From Chthonomonadaceae bacterium (GTDB lineage Bacteria; Armatimonadota; Chthonomonadetes; Chthonomonadales; Chthonomonadaceae): DNA of 14,139 bases. Below the pieces are notes generated by a model. The model saw only the letters and a program-made list of their open reading frames with translations. It did not search any database and was not told where the DNA came from. A program made the position numbers and the translations under genes. Of the stretch, positions 6,725 to 13,788 are shown in pieces. Position 1 is the stretch's first letter; every line of letters begins with the position of its first letter. Location: the NCBI GenBank assembly GCA_025355115.1, contig JANXLO010000598.1, forward strand, positions 1 to 14,139, in the 5' to 3' direction.

Positions 6725-8074
6725 CTACTTGGGCTGAATGGCTGGAGGAGCTACTTTAGCGGGGCGAGCCTCCACGGTGAGCACGACAGCCATGGTGGCC
6801 CCGTTGCGCACGATGGTCACCGGCACTTTGTCCGCGGGGTGTATCCGCATAATGGCCATGCGCATACCAAAGCCAGATTTGAGTGGTTTGCCGTTCAACT
6901 CCGAGAGAATATCCCCCGGCTGGATGCCTGCCTTCTGGGCGGGAGAATCCGGAAATATGCCGCGCACACGCACGAAGCGAAGCACCTTTATTATCCCGTC
7001 GTCCTCGGAGACCTGGCGCTCATTCTTCAGATCCACTCCCAGCCAGATATGGACGATCTTGCCGTTTGTCATCAGCTCCTTGATGGAGAACTGCAGGTCG
7101 TTGATGGGTATGGCGAACCCTGCACTGGTGACCGGAGGACGGAGAAAAAGCCGTGATCCTGATGGGCCGTTCTGCTCGGTGCCGGATGGCAGCGTCCCTG
7201 GCTGGAGCGGAAACGGGTTGTTCGGGTTCTGTCCAAGAGGCGGATTGAAAATCTGATTCTGCGGGTTTCTTAGGCCGTTCAGACCGGGGGGAAAGGGTCT
7301 GCCTCGCATTTCGGGCGAAGGCAGGCCTGACTGCGGATTCGCAAAAAACTGAGTCTCCATCCACTCGCCCGCCGGGACGCCTGCGATGACGCCAATCACC
7401 TCGCCGCGGGCGTTCAGGATCGGAGCGCCGCTAGTTCCAGCACCCACGGTGCCTGCGATCTGAATGAGAGAAGGATAGAAGCGTTCACCGGTGAATGTCC
7501 CCTCGGTTCTAAGGCCGGCGATCATCGTCAGCGCGACCGAATTGTTGTGGCCAGCCTGATTGCCGATGGCAATGGCGAAATGCCCTGGAACCGCTGTATC
7601 CGAGTCACCCATTCTCAGGGCTGGCAGATTGGCTTTCACGGAAATGAGCAGCAGTCCAAGATTCATTTCGGAGTCGATGCCGACAAGCTTCGCTCGGATA
7701 TGCGTTCCGTCGTCGGTGATGACGATCGGCCGCTGCATCCCGTCAACGACGTCCGCAGTCGTCACGATGTAGCCGTTGCCTATGCTGAAGCCGCTCCCAG
7801 ACTTCGGAATATTGACACTCTCGGGGGATGAGCCACCCCGCCTGCCATGCTCCGGGTTTTTGACCTGTTCACCAGGCCGCTGCTCGGCTCCGAAGCGGTG
7901 GCCAGGAGCTCCGCCCTCATCCTCGATGGAGACGACGCTCCCTTTGGCGGTTCGAACGACGGCCGCGACATCGTTCTGCATCTGCTCCAGCACTCCGTCG
8001 GCGCGGGCCGGGCCCAGCGAGCCAAGCGATAACGCCATGAGGCTCAGCGTCAGCCCCGTGCGATTGCGCGTCAC
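6725..8074 (-). CDS. DegP/HtrA-like PDZ protein with degenerate catalytic triad
   Basis: 449 residues with the S1C layout: a signal peptide cut after ARA (residue 25), a trypsin-like domain at about 32-232, a long Pro/Asn/Gly-rich linker (about 236-315) and one PDZ domain (about 343-436, GIFPDSPAQKAGIQPGD). The protein should be periplasmic. The catalytic His motif TTAHVV reads TTADVV (D108), the usual Asp of the D-L-A-L-L motif is Asn (N138), while Ser is kept in GTSGAP (S215). The reading frame is intact, so it is probably a pseudoprotease acting as chaperone, scaffold or sensor. Start is GTG at 8074, overlapping the anti-sigma stop by 4 bp (GTGA), with GGGAGG just upstream. Linkage to a sigma/anti-sigma pair suggests a part in envelope-stress sensing. 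Residue roles rest on family alignment by eye. Confidence 0.88.
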   Translation of the reverse strand: MTRNRTGLTLSLMALSLGSLGPARADGVLEQMQNDVAAVVRTAKGSVVSIEDEGGAPGHRFGAEQRPGEQVKNPEHGRRGGSSPESVNIPKSGSGFSIGNGYIVTTADVVDGMQRPIVITDDGTHIRAKLVGIDSEMNLGLLLISVKANLPALRMGDSDTAVPGHFAIAIGNQAGHNNSVALTMIAGLRTEGTFTGERFYPSLIQIAGTVGAGTSGAPILNARGEVIGVIAGVPAGEWMETQFFANPQSGLPSPEMRGRPFPPGLNGLRNPQNQIFNPPLGQNPNNPFPLQPGTLPSGTEQNGPSGSRLFLRPPVTSAGFAIPINDLQFSIKELMTNGKIVHIWLGVDLKNERQVSEDDGIIKVLRFVRVRGIFPDSPAQKAGIQPGDILSELNGKPLKSGFGMRMAIMRIHPADKVPVTIVRNGATMAVVLTVEARPAKVAPPAIQPK

Positions 8075-8910
8075 AGTGCGCCTCCCTCATCAGAGCCGTC
8101 GCCGTTGGAGGAAGTAGAAGCTCCTGTGGCCTGGCCTGCCGGTATGCTGCCGATCACGTAGTGAGGCGATGTCTCCGCCTCCGACTGGGCGGTGACGGGG
8201 CTCATCACGAAGTTATGACGCGTGGAATTTGGCGTCGCATCGCCTCCATCCAACTGGGCCGTATAGGGTTCACTGGGAAGAGTGGGGGGCGAGACAGAGC
8301 CTGTTCTTGCTGTCCAATGGTTGGTGCGACCATGGGTTCGGCTGTGGCTGGCATGGACTGGAACTGTCGAACGCACGCTCGGTTCAACATTCGCTCTGAC
8401 CAGCGCCGGTTGTCCGGGCAAGAAGGATTCGAAAATATCGCCAATGGCAAGATTGGAAGGTTCCGGACCGGCAGCCTTCGCTTCCGCAATCTGCGTCTCT
8501 TCATGCGATGGCGTCGTGCGAGCGCTTTCAGTGGAGTAGGGACGCACGCTGGCAGGACGGTGCAGGCCGCTGCCAGTGACGACGAAGAGCAGCATTGCCG
8601 CCAGAACGGTTCCGGCTCCGGCCAGCGTCAGGCGGGGCAGCCAGTCGGCAGAGCGCGAGGCAGGATGGTGGCGCGGCGTTTCCAGCCGCGCCTGCAGGCC
8701 GCGCCAGGTAGACTGGGAGGCCGGAACGGGCTGACGACGAACGGCGGTCAGCATTCCGACAGTCTGCCGATAGGATTCAGCCTCCTCCCGGCAACGCCGG
8801 CACTGCAGCAGATGACGCTCCACAAGCGCGGTGTCATCTGCTGACAGCCGCAGAGCGGCATAGTCCCAGAGCTGAACGGAAAGTCTGCTGCATTCGCTTC
8901 TCATCCACAT
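8071..8910 (-). CDS. Membrane anti-sigma factor with zinc finger (zf-HC2)
   Basis: 279 residues. The N-terminus has the zinc-binding anti-sigma signature H-x3-C-x2-C (H33, C37, C40) within ERHLLQCRRC, preceded by a helical LWDYAALRLS stretch; this domain should hold the sigma factor in the cytoplasm. One transmembrane segment is at about 90-113, and the remaining 165 residues, rich in Ser, Thr, Pro and His, should be outside the membrane and look disordered. It starts 12 bp after the sigma gene stop, with GAGG about 11 bp before the ATG at 8910 (an ATG at 8904 is also possible), and its stop overlaps the start of the HtrA-like gene. The order sigma, anti-sigma, HtrA-like indicates one regulatory unit. 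The zinc and sigma binding are inferred from the family. Confidence 0.87.
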   Translation of the reverse strand: MWMRSECSRLSVQLWDYAALRLSADDTALVERHLLQCRRCREEAESYRQTVGMLTAVRRQPVPASQSTWRGLQARLETPRHHPASRSADWLPRLTLAGAGTVLAAMLLFVVTGSGLHRPASVRPYSTESARTTPSHEETQIAEAKAAGPEPSNLAIGDIFESFLPGQPALVRANVEPSVRSTVPVHASHSRTHGRTNHWTARTGSVSPPTLPSEPYTAQLDGGDATPNSTRHNFVMSPVTAQSEAETSPHYVIGSIPAGQATGASTSSNGDGSDEGGAL

Positions 8911-8922
8911 TTCTATATATCC

Positions 8923-9513
8923 TCAAACCCTCGGCATCATTAGCGATGTAACGCGCTCTTTGAGAGCGCGCCGCGCACGGAAAACGCGCAATTTCACGCT
9001 GGTGCGCGAACAGCCCAGTATCTCGGCGATCTCCTCATAATTCAGGTCTTCTATTTCATGCAGCACAATGATAATGCGTTGCGATTCCGGCATTCCGCGC
9101 AGGACCCGGAAGATCATATCGGTCATCTCGTTGCGCTGCACGATGGCCAACGGGTCCTCGGCTTCGCCGCTCATTCCCATCTGCTCGTCACGCAGCGTCG
9201 AATCGTAAGTGACCTTGCGGTGATCCCAGGACTTTATACGGTCCCGGCACAGATTTCCGCATATCTTCAGCAGCCAGGTCTGGAGGCTGGACTCGCTTCG
9301 GAACGACTTGATGGCCGAATACGCCCGCAGGAAGGTATCCTGTTTGATGTCGTCGGCGTCCTCGCGGTTCCCCAGTAGATGGTAGGCGTAACGAAAGACC
9401 TGCCGCTCGTACTGCGCATAGACCTGTGCAAATGCATCCTGATCTCCTGCACGGCACCGCGTCACCAGCTGATCTTCGACTCCTGGCATTGTCACCCCGG
9501 TTGTGGCAATCAT
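8923..9513 (-). CDS. RNA polymerase sigma factor, ECF subfamily
   Basis: Directs RNA polymerase to a small stress regulon. From the ATG at 9513 the product is 196 residues: sigma-2 at about 25-95 with DADDIKQDTFLRAY (52-65), the -10 recognition part, and sigma-4 at about 130-188 with the helix-turn-helix YEEIAEILGCSRTSVKLRV binding the -35. There is no sigma-3, as in ECF factors. Start choice is uncertain: the open frame reaches 9579, 9513 has AGGAGG but 14 bp away, and 9489 has GGGGTG 6 bp away and begins right before the conserved domain. It heads an operon with the anti-sigma and HtrA-like genes. I see no certain copy of an ECF-type promoter upstream, so autoregulation cannot be claimed. 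Confidence 0.93.
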   Translation of the reverse strand: MIATTGVTMPGVEDQLVTRCRAGDQDAFAQVYAQYERQVFRYAYHLLGNREDADDIKQDTFLRAYSAIKSFRSESSLQTWLLKICGNLCRDRIKSWDHRKVTYDSTLRDEQMGMSGEAEDPLAIVQRNEMTDMIFRVLRGMPESQRIIIVLHEIEDLNYEEIAEILGCSRTSVKLRVFRARRALKERVTSLMMPRV

Positions 9514-9623
9514 ATTTCCGCTGTCGCCCTCCTGTTTAACAGCATGATAGACGACACATCCCACGCCACGTATCACCATTTTACCCCGGCAGGCGGGTCG
9601 GCGAAACGCGGAGGCTCAAAAGT

Positions 9624-9652
9624 TTGACACGGGCCGTCGCCTGCGCTATAAT
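9624..9652 (+). promoter_or_regulatory. Consensus sigma-70 promoter of the glycosyltransferase gene
   Basis: TTGACA (9624-9629), a 17-bp spacer and TATAAT (9647-9652) match the housekeeping consensus at all twelve positions with ideal spacing. Transcription would start near 9659, giving a leader of about 115-135 nt. The leader can form a small hairpin (GGCG and CTTC pairing with GAAG and CGCC, 9663-9684). The promoter faces away from the sigma-factor operon. Confidence 0.85.
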
Positions 9653-9794
9653 CTCCGCAGCAGGCGTCCTTCCGGCGAAGCGCCCCAAACGCGCATGCCG
9701 CTTCCGGCAAGGCACTGCCGACTATGCGGTTTGACGCGGCGAACGCTATTCGATTTCTTGACCTGAACTCTTGATGGGGCAGGGCGGGCACTTC

Positions 9795-10943
9795 ATGATT
9801 CTTTATCAGTCGGTTGTTGCAGTGATGCTCGCAGGGTTTTTGGGAATGGTGGTTCGCAACCTGCGCGACTACGCCAGGATTCCGTCGGATGCCGTTCCGT
9901 CGCGTCCGGAGGAGACACTGTTCGTTCTGATTCCAGCGCGGGATGAAGCGGAGAATATCCGAGGTTGCATCGAGGGCTGGCTCCAGCAGGAGGGTGTTCA
10001 ACTGCGGCTGCTGGCGCTCGATGATGGCTCGACGGACGGCACCGACCGAATCATCACTGACATCGCGGCGCAGGATTCTCGCGTCTCCCTCCTCCGAGGC
10101 GAGCCGAAGCCCGATGGCTGGGCCGGCAAAGTCTGGGCCTGCAGTCAGCTTGGCGAGGCGGCTATGGCGCAGGGCGCGGACTGGCTGCTCTTCGTGGATG
10201 CGGATACGCGCGCACTGCCTGGTCTCGCCGTCGTCTCCCTGCACCATGCTCAGACGACCGGGGCGGGCATGGTCAGCACCTTCCCCTATCAGACCACCGG
10301 AACGTTCCCCGAGCGCGTTGTCCTGCCAATGCTGCACTTTCTTATCATCACGTTTCTGCCAATTCGTATGGTGTGGGAGTCGCCGTTTCCGCAGCTGGTC
10401 GCGGCCTGCGGGCAGTTCGAGCTGTTGAGCCCCGCGGCCTACAGGGCAGTGGGTGGACATGCCAGCCAGCCTGCCACCTTCCACGATGGCCTTCAGCTCG
10501 CGCGGCGGATCAAAGCCGCGGGCTATTCTGTTCGCCTGTTCGACGGCAGCGACCGCATGGCGTGTCGCATGTACGCCGGCGGGCGAGCGGTCTGGAATGG
10601 CTTCACCCGCAACGCCTACGAAGGCCTCGGCAGCTTTGGCTCTCTCGTCATCATGACCATGCTTCAGACAGTCTTGTTCCTTCTGCCGTTCCTCTTTTTG
10701 CTAGCCGCAATCGCTGCCCCCGCGACTTCTGCCCGTACCCTGCCGCTCTGGGGCTGGCTCTGCGCAGGTCAAGTCAGCCTCATACTGCTGATGCGTCTGC
10801 TGCAAGCCCGCCGGTTCGGACACCTCGACTCAGTGCTGCTGCACCCTCTCTCCATCCTGTTCATGGTCGCCATTCAGTGGGCCTCGTTCTGGAAGAGCCT
10901 GCGCAAAAAGCCCGTAATATGGAAGGGCCGCTCCTACCTGTAG
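9795..10943 (+). CDS. Family 2 glycosyltransferase, CrtQ/HpnB-like, membrane bound
   Basis: About 382 residues. A membrane segment (2-20) is followed by a GT-A glycosyltransferase domain: LIPARDEAENI (45-55), LDDGSTDGT (75-83), GWAGKVWA (108-115), the metal-binding DAD (135-137), an acceptor-side DG.QLARRIK (231-240), and RMYAGGRAVWNGFTRN (258-273) in place of the QxxRW motif. Hydrophobic C-terminal segments (about 285-307, 318-335, 346-364) and WKGRSYL end it. This layout fits the CrtQ (diaponeurosporenoate glycosyltransferase) and HpnB (hopanoid-associated) groups, which put sugars on lipid-like acceptors at the inner membrane; the acceptor here is unknown, and no carotenoid or hopanoid genes are in view. 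In-frame starts at TTG 9771, ATG 9774 and ATG 9795; I took 9795 because the membrane segment begins there, without a clear ribosome site for any. It is a single gene behind a consensus promoter. Confidence 0.9.
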   Translation: MILYQSVVAVMLAGFLGMVVRNLRDYARIPSDAVPSRPEETLFVLIPARDEAENIRGCIEGWLQQEGVQLRLLALDDGSTDGTDRIITDIAAQDSRVSLLRGEPKPDGWAGKVWACSQLGEAAMAQGADWLLFVDADTRALPGLAVVSLHHAQTTGAGMVSTFPYQTTGTFPERVVLPMLHFLIITFLPIRMVWESPFPQLVAACGQFELLSPAAYRAVGGHASQPATFHDGLQLARRIKAAGYSVRLFDGSDRMACRMYAGGRAVWNGFTRNAYEGLGSFGSLVIMTMLQTVLFLLPFLFLLAAIAAPATSARTLPLWGWLCAGQVSLILLMRLLQARRFGHLDSVLLHPLSILFMVAIQWASFWKSLRKKPVIWKGRSYL

Positions 10944-11030
10944 TGGCGCAAACGGCCTCGCCTCCACTCTGGACATAGCCACCAGTCTGCTGGCCTTCGC
11001 GACGGGCAATCCCTCCTGACTATCGCGACT

Positions 11031-11798
11031 TCAGTAGAGCGTGACCTGCTGCGTCAGGCCGCCGTCCACATAGTAGGTGCTTCCCGTGACGTATTCCGCC
11101 TCGTCGCTGGCGAGAAAGACTGCCACGGACGCGACCTCTTCGGGCCGACCGAACCGTCCCCAGGGAATCTCGCTGATCGCATTCTTGCTGGCGATGGGGT
11201 CGTCGAGGACAGCCTGGTTGATGGGAGTCGCGATGGCGCCTGGGGCGATGTTGTTCACGTTGATTCGGTAGGGGGCAAGCTCCATTGCGAGGTTGCGCAT
11301 CATCATGCGTATCCCGCCCTTGGAGGCGCAGTAGGCGGTGTATTCGGGGAAAGGAATGTCCTCGTGGACTGAGGAGATATTGATGAGCTTGCCGCCGGGG
11401 CCCTGCTTCACCATCTGCCGGGCAGCAGTCTGATGCACGAGGAAGGCTCCGAAGAGGTTGACCGCGATGACCTTGTTCCACTCATCGTCGGTTACTTCGA
11501 GGAACGGCCGCTTGATCTCAATGCCTGCATTGTTGACGGCGATGTCGATGCGACCGAACTTCGCGACGACCTCGGTGAACATCCGCTCCACGTCTTCCCG
11601 CTTGCTGACATCCCCGCCGACCGCGATCCCCGTCGTCCCGAACGTTGCGATCTCAGCGGCGGCATCGGCTTCCCGAGTGCCTCCGGGAAGATAGTTGACC
11701 GCGACATGCGCTCCCTCGGCGGCGAATCGCATCGCAATCGCCTTGCCGATGCCGCTGTTCGCGCCCGTGACGAAGGCGACTTTGTCCTGCAATCTCAT
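11031..11798 (-). CDS. Short-chain dehydrogenase, glucose 1-dehydrogenase-like
   Basis: A 255-residue classical SDR, full length. Cofactor loop TGANSGIG (11-18), NNAG (89-92), the active site Ser143, Tyr156 and Lys160 (YCASK) and PGAIATPIN after the active site are all present. The stretch NISSVHEDIPFPEY followed by the Tyr/Lys motif, and the YVTGSTYYVDGG C-terminal end, closely resemble Bacillus-type glucose 1-dehydrogenase (oxidises glucose to gluconolactone with NAD(P)), so that is the best guess; 3-oxoacyl-ACP reductase-like or other sugar/alcohol activities cannot be excluded. Soluble, cytoplasmic. The ATG at 11798 has AGGAGA 7 bp upstream. It stands alone, convergent with the glycosyltransferase across an 87-bp gap in which I see no terminator. 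Confidence 0.93.
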   Translation of the reverse strand: MRLQDKVAFVTGANSGIGKAIAMRFAAEGAHVAVNYLPGGTREADAAAEIATFGTTGIAVGGDVSKREDVERMFTEVVAKFGRIDIAVNNAGIEIKRPFLEVTDDEWNKVIAVNLFGAFLVHQTAARQMVKQGPGGKLINISSVHEDIPFPEYTAYCASKGGIRMMMRNLAMELAPYRINVNNIAPGAIATPINQAVLDDPIASKNAISEIPWGRFGRPEEVASVAVFLASDEAEYVTGSTYYVDGGLTQQVTLY

Positions 11799-12047
11799 CG
11801 TGTTTCTCCTGGAAAAAGTGCTTCATAGACTTCGCCAATGCTTTGTCCATGTCCAGTAAGAGTTCCCTGCTGCTCCCGCATTCTCCTGCAACGATGAGCG
11901 TGACGAAGATGCTAAAGTGACGGTGAACAGAGTCAGCATTGACGCGAGGTGAGGACGGGTAAGAGGAGTTAGAAGGGTGAGGCAGTTAAGATTGAGCATG
12001 GCGAAGTCCGGCCCATCGCGACTGAGTCAACAGGTCGTACACGATCT

Positions 12048-12230
12048 TCAGTGAGCGTGAGGGTGCTGGGCTGCCGATAGTGGCTGTGCCAGAGCAGGTG
12101 TTGGAGTTCGCCGGAGAACCGGCAGGGAGACTGTGAGGACCATGGCAAGTATCAGCACGATAGCGAAGATTTCTGGCAGAGTGACGCTGTTTCGATGGGT
12201 TGGAATTTCCAGTGCAGCAGTGCGATGCAT
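12048..12230 (-). CDS. Small single-pass membrane protein (60 aa)
   Basis: Unrecognised. A 60-residue product with a charged N-terminus, one transmembrane helix at about 18-38 and a Pro/Ala-rich tail ending HPHAH. The start at 12230 has GAGGAGAG, a near-perfect ribosome site, about 5 bp upstream, which is the main reason to believe in it. It is divergent from the plus-strand genes that follow. The His-rich end might bind metal, but two or three histidines are thin evidence. No close neighbour on its strand; the 249 bp between it and the SDR gene hold nothing I can name. Confidence 0.6.
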   Translation of the reverse strand: MHRTAALEIPTHRNSVTLPEIFAIVLILAMVLTVSLPVLRRTPTPALAQPLSAAQHPHAH

Positions 12231-12256
12231 AACTCTCTCCTCGTCGACCGTCGGTC

Positions 12257-12286
12257 TTGCCGTAAGTCGGGCATATGTGCTATTCT
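12257..12286 (+). promoter_or_regulatory. Candidate promoter of the DUF5658-like gene
   Basis: TTGCCG (12257-12262) and TATTCT (12281-12286) are 18 bp apart, each matching the sigma-70 consensus at four of six bases. It precedes the small ORF at 12304 and the membrane protein gene. Only moderately supported. Confidence 0.35.
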
Positions 12287-12303
12287 ATCCTAATGAGGAG
12301 GGA

Positions 12304-12366
12304 ATGTCGTCTGCCAAACGGCGTATTTTGTCGCGTCCTCCGCTCCTTTCGCGTACTCTCAGGTAG
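12304..12366 (+). CDS. Possible 20-residue leader ORF
   Basis: ATG at 12304 is preceded by GAGGAGGGA, a very strong ribosome site with the right spacing, and is followed by 20 codons to a TAG at 12364. The peptide is basic (six Arg and Lys among 20). It lies between a candidate promoter and the DUF5658-like gene, which starts 51 bp after its stop, so it could be a leader peptide that couples or limits translation. Codon third positions are not distinctive, so coding is unproven. Confidence 0.35.
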   Translation: MSSAKRRILSRPPLLSRTLR

Positions 12367-12417
12367 TATTGCTTGAAGATTGAGTGAGCCAAGTCTGGCG
12401 CTTCCTGGAGAGTAATG

Positions 12418-12798
12418 ATGATCGCTGAGGTACTGCCTCTTCCTAAGAAACTCGCGACCCCTCTGCTGATCGAGACATGGATCATCGGTCTCGCGGCGAC
12501 CCTCGACTGTCTATCCACGATCTATCTGCTCCACAGCGGCAAGGCAATCGAGGCCAATCCCCTGCTGGCTGCAACGGCCTCCTGGAGTCTGTTTGCCTTC
12601 TTCGTGCTGAAAATGAGCTTTGTCGTCGGCCCGCTCTACGGGCTTGAGCGGATTCGCCGCACGCCTGGTAGAGAGCGCTTCGTGCAGCTTCTGATGCGGT
12701 GCGGAATCTTCGTCTATGCGTTCATCTATTTCGGGGGCCTCCTGCTGCAGTTCAAGTTTCCCGATCTGGCGAGATCGCTGCATCTGATCCGATCCTGA
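12418..12798 (+). CDS. DUF5658-like membrane protein
   Basis: About 126 residues with three predicted transmembrane segments (about 18-38, 55-77 and 92-110). The first carries an Asp (D30) followed after the helix by EANP (45-48), the D...T...E.NP pattern I associate with the DUF5658 family, small inner-membrane proteins of unknown role. GGAG at 12407-12410 is 7 bp from the ATG at 12418 and 4 bp from one at 12415, so 12418 is preferred. Its direct downstream neighbour was separated by an insertion sequence that landed 12 bp after the stop, so the reading frame is intact but any co-transcription with what lies beyond is broken. The family link is moderate, not certain. Confidence 0.75.
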   Translation: MIAEVLPLPKKLATPLLIETWIIGLAATLDCLSTIYLLHSGKAIEANPLLAATASWSLFAFFVLKMSFVVGPLYGLERIRRTPGRERFVQLLMRCGIFVYAFIYFGGLLLQFKFPDLARSLHLIRS

Positions 12799-12802
12799 CC
12801 AT

Positions 12803-12810
12803 ATCTAAAT
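12803..12810. repeat. Target-site duplication, left copy
   Basis: ATCTAAAT immediately outside the left terminal repeat of the insertion sequence, identical to the eight bases outside the right end. Confidence 0.9.
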
Positions 12811-12827
12811 GAGGGCTGGTCATAATT
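12811..12827 (+). repeat. Left terminal inverted repeat of the insertion sequence
   Basis: 17 bp, GAGGGCTGGTCATAATT, beginning directly after the target duplication; two mismatches to the right repeat. It lies just outside the transposase stop codon. Confidence 0.9.
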
Positions 12828-12828
12828 C

Positions 12829-13688
12829 TCACGCAGCCCTCAGAAATGGCTTGAGCCCTACGCGCAGATCCATTTTCTGCTCGTGCCGATGCAATAGGGC
12901 GATCTGGTAGAGCAGCACCGCTCTTAGGGCGAAACGCTTGGTCGCCGTCTCGCCCTTAGTGGGCGCCTGTTCATGGGCACAGAAGATGCCCTTGAACTGC
13001 TCGTTGAAGTTCTCGATGGCCGTTGAACGCAACTTGTGAAAGAGCCGACGCACTTCCACCCCTGGGCCAGTGTGCGGATAGGGACCGTACTGGGTCGTCA
13101 CCAGCGTGCGTCCGCGCTGCTGACAATGTTGCTTGAGTTCCGATGTGTTGTAAAGCACGTCTCCTAATGCAAAGAGCGGAGACAGAGGCAACTGCAGGAG
13201 CAGCGAGGGAGCCTGCTCATTGTCGGCGACATTGGCCGTCGTCAATTCCGCCGAGCGCGGGATGCAGATCGGACCGGCCGTGCAGCACAGGTGCAGCTTC
13301 CAGCCATAGACCCGGCCGTGCCAGCCCGACTTGGTCCAATGCGCCTGGGTATCGATGCGTGTGTGGGGCACGTTCCCGACCGCCCGATCATTTTTTTGTG
13401 CCAGACGCCTCCGAGGGCTTTGAGCACCGTGCTGTCTATAGCCACGGCGCGTCCGCTCTGTGCCCAGGGCTGCAAAAGATCCACCAACGCGGTGGGTTGC
13501 TCCAAGACTGAGGGCAGTTCTCCAACTTTATGCAGTCGACGCACGACCATAATGATCAGTGCTTTCAGAAACAGCGTGTCCGGGAAGACACTCGGACGTC
13601 CGCGACCGCGTTTGTGAGGCGGCAGGGACGGCTCAGGCAGTCGATCGACGAGTTTGACCAGAGTGACAAGTAGCGGTTCTGTGGGTAT
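12829..13688 (-). pseudogene. Transposase, split by a frameshift, no standard start codon
   Basis: The first part (13688 to about 13391) reads KRGRGRP..., LHKVGELPS and the first catalytic Asp in AIDST; the second (about 13390 to 12829) reads WTKSGWHGRVYGWKLH, the second Asp in LGDVLYN and the Glu in AIENFN, ending KPFLRAA. Together they give a complete DDE transposase, but they lie in different frames that meet at an A7 run (minus-strand bases 13397-13391). Either a small insertion broke the gene or ribosomes slip by -1 there, as in some insertion sequences. In-frame codon 13688-13686, ATA, sits 9 bp after GGAGG exactly where a start should be and comes right after a TAG, suggesting loss of an ATG. 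An intact copy elsewhere would be needed for movement. Confidence 0.85.
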
Positions 13689-13771
13689 CTAAAGTCGCCT
13701 CCGTAGAGTGAGTGTGGTAACTTTATGATACGGCAGGCAGGGCGCGCTGGAGCACTCTGGCGCGGTCAACT

Positions 13772-13788
13772 ATTTATGACCAACCCTC
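13772..13788 (-). repeat. Right terminal inverted repeat of the insertion sequence
   Basis: 17 bp; read inward on the minus strand GAGGGTTGGTCATAAAT. It differs from the left repeat at two positions. Confidence 0.9.

Larger units (their letters stand above)
12811..13788 (-). mobile_element. 978-bp insertion sequence (DDE transposase), complete ends
   Basis: Both ends are visible: left GAGGGCTGGTCATAATT (12811-12827) and right, inverted, GAGGGTTGGTCATAAAT (13772-13788), matching at 15 of 17 positions. Each end is bounded by the same 8 bp, ATCTAAAT, so it inserted as a unit and recently enough for the duplication to stay perfect. It carries one transposase in two frames on the minus strand. 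The protein belongs to the IS4/IS5-type DDE superfamily; I do not name the ISfinder family, because the 8-bp duplication does not settle it. Confidence 0.93.

Noticed and set aside
9514..9623. Autoregulated ECF promoter before the sigma gene
   Set aside because: CGTC-type elements are present near 9549 but no partner -35 at the right distance that resembles a known ECF site.
9694..9765. 23-codon ORF in the glycosyltransferase leader
   Set aside because: No ribosome site and no support beyond an open frame; stop 8 bp before an alternative start is probably chance.
9573..10484. 303-codon minus-strand open frame opposite the glycosyltransferase
   Set aside because: The opposite strand carries the GT2 motifs and a consensus promoter; this frame has no domain, and its N-terminal part lies within the GT coding region.
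10944..11030. Terminator between the convergent glycosyltransferase and SDR genes
   Set aside because: I looked for a stem with a T tail on either strand and found only a 4-bp CCAG/CTGG stem without one.
11998..12054. 18-codon plus-strand ORF before the small membrane gene
   Set aside because: Overlaps the end of a better supported gene and has no good ribosome site.
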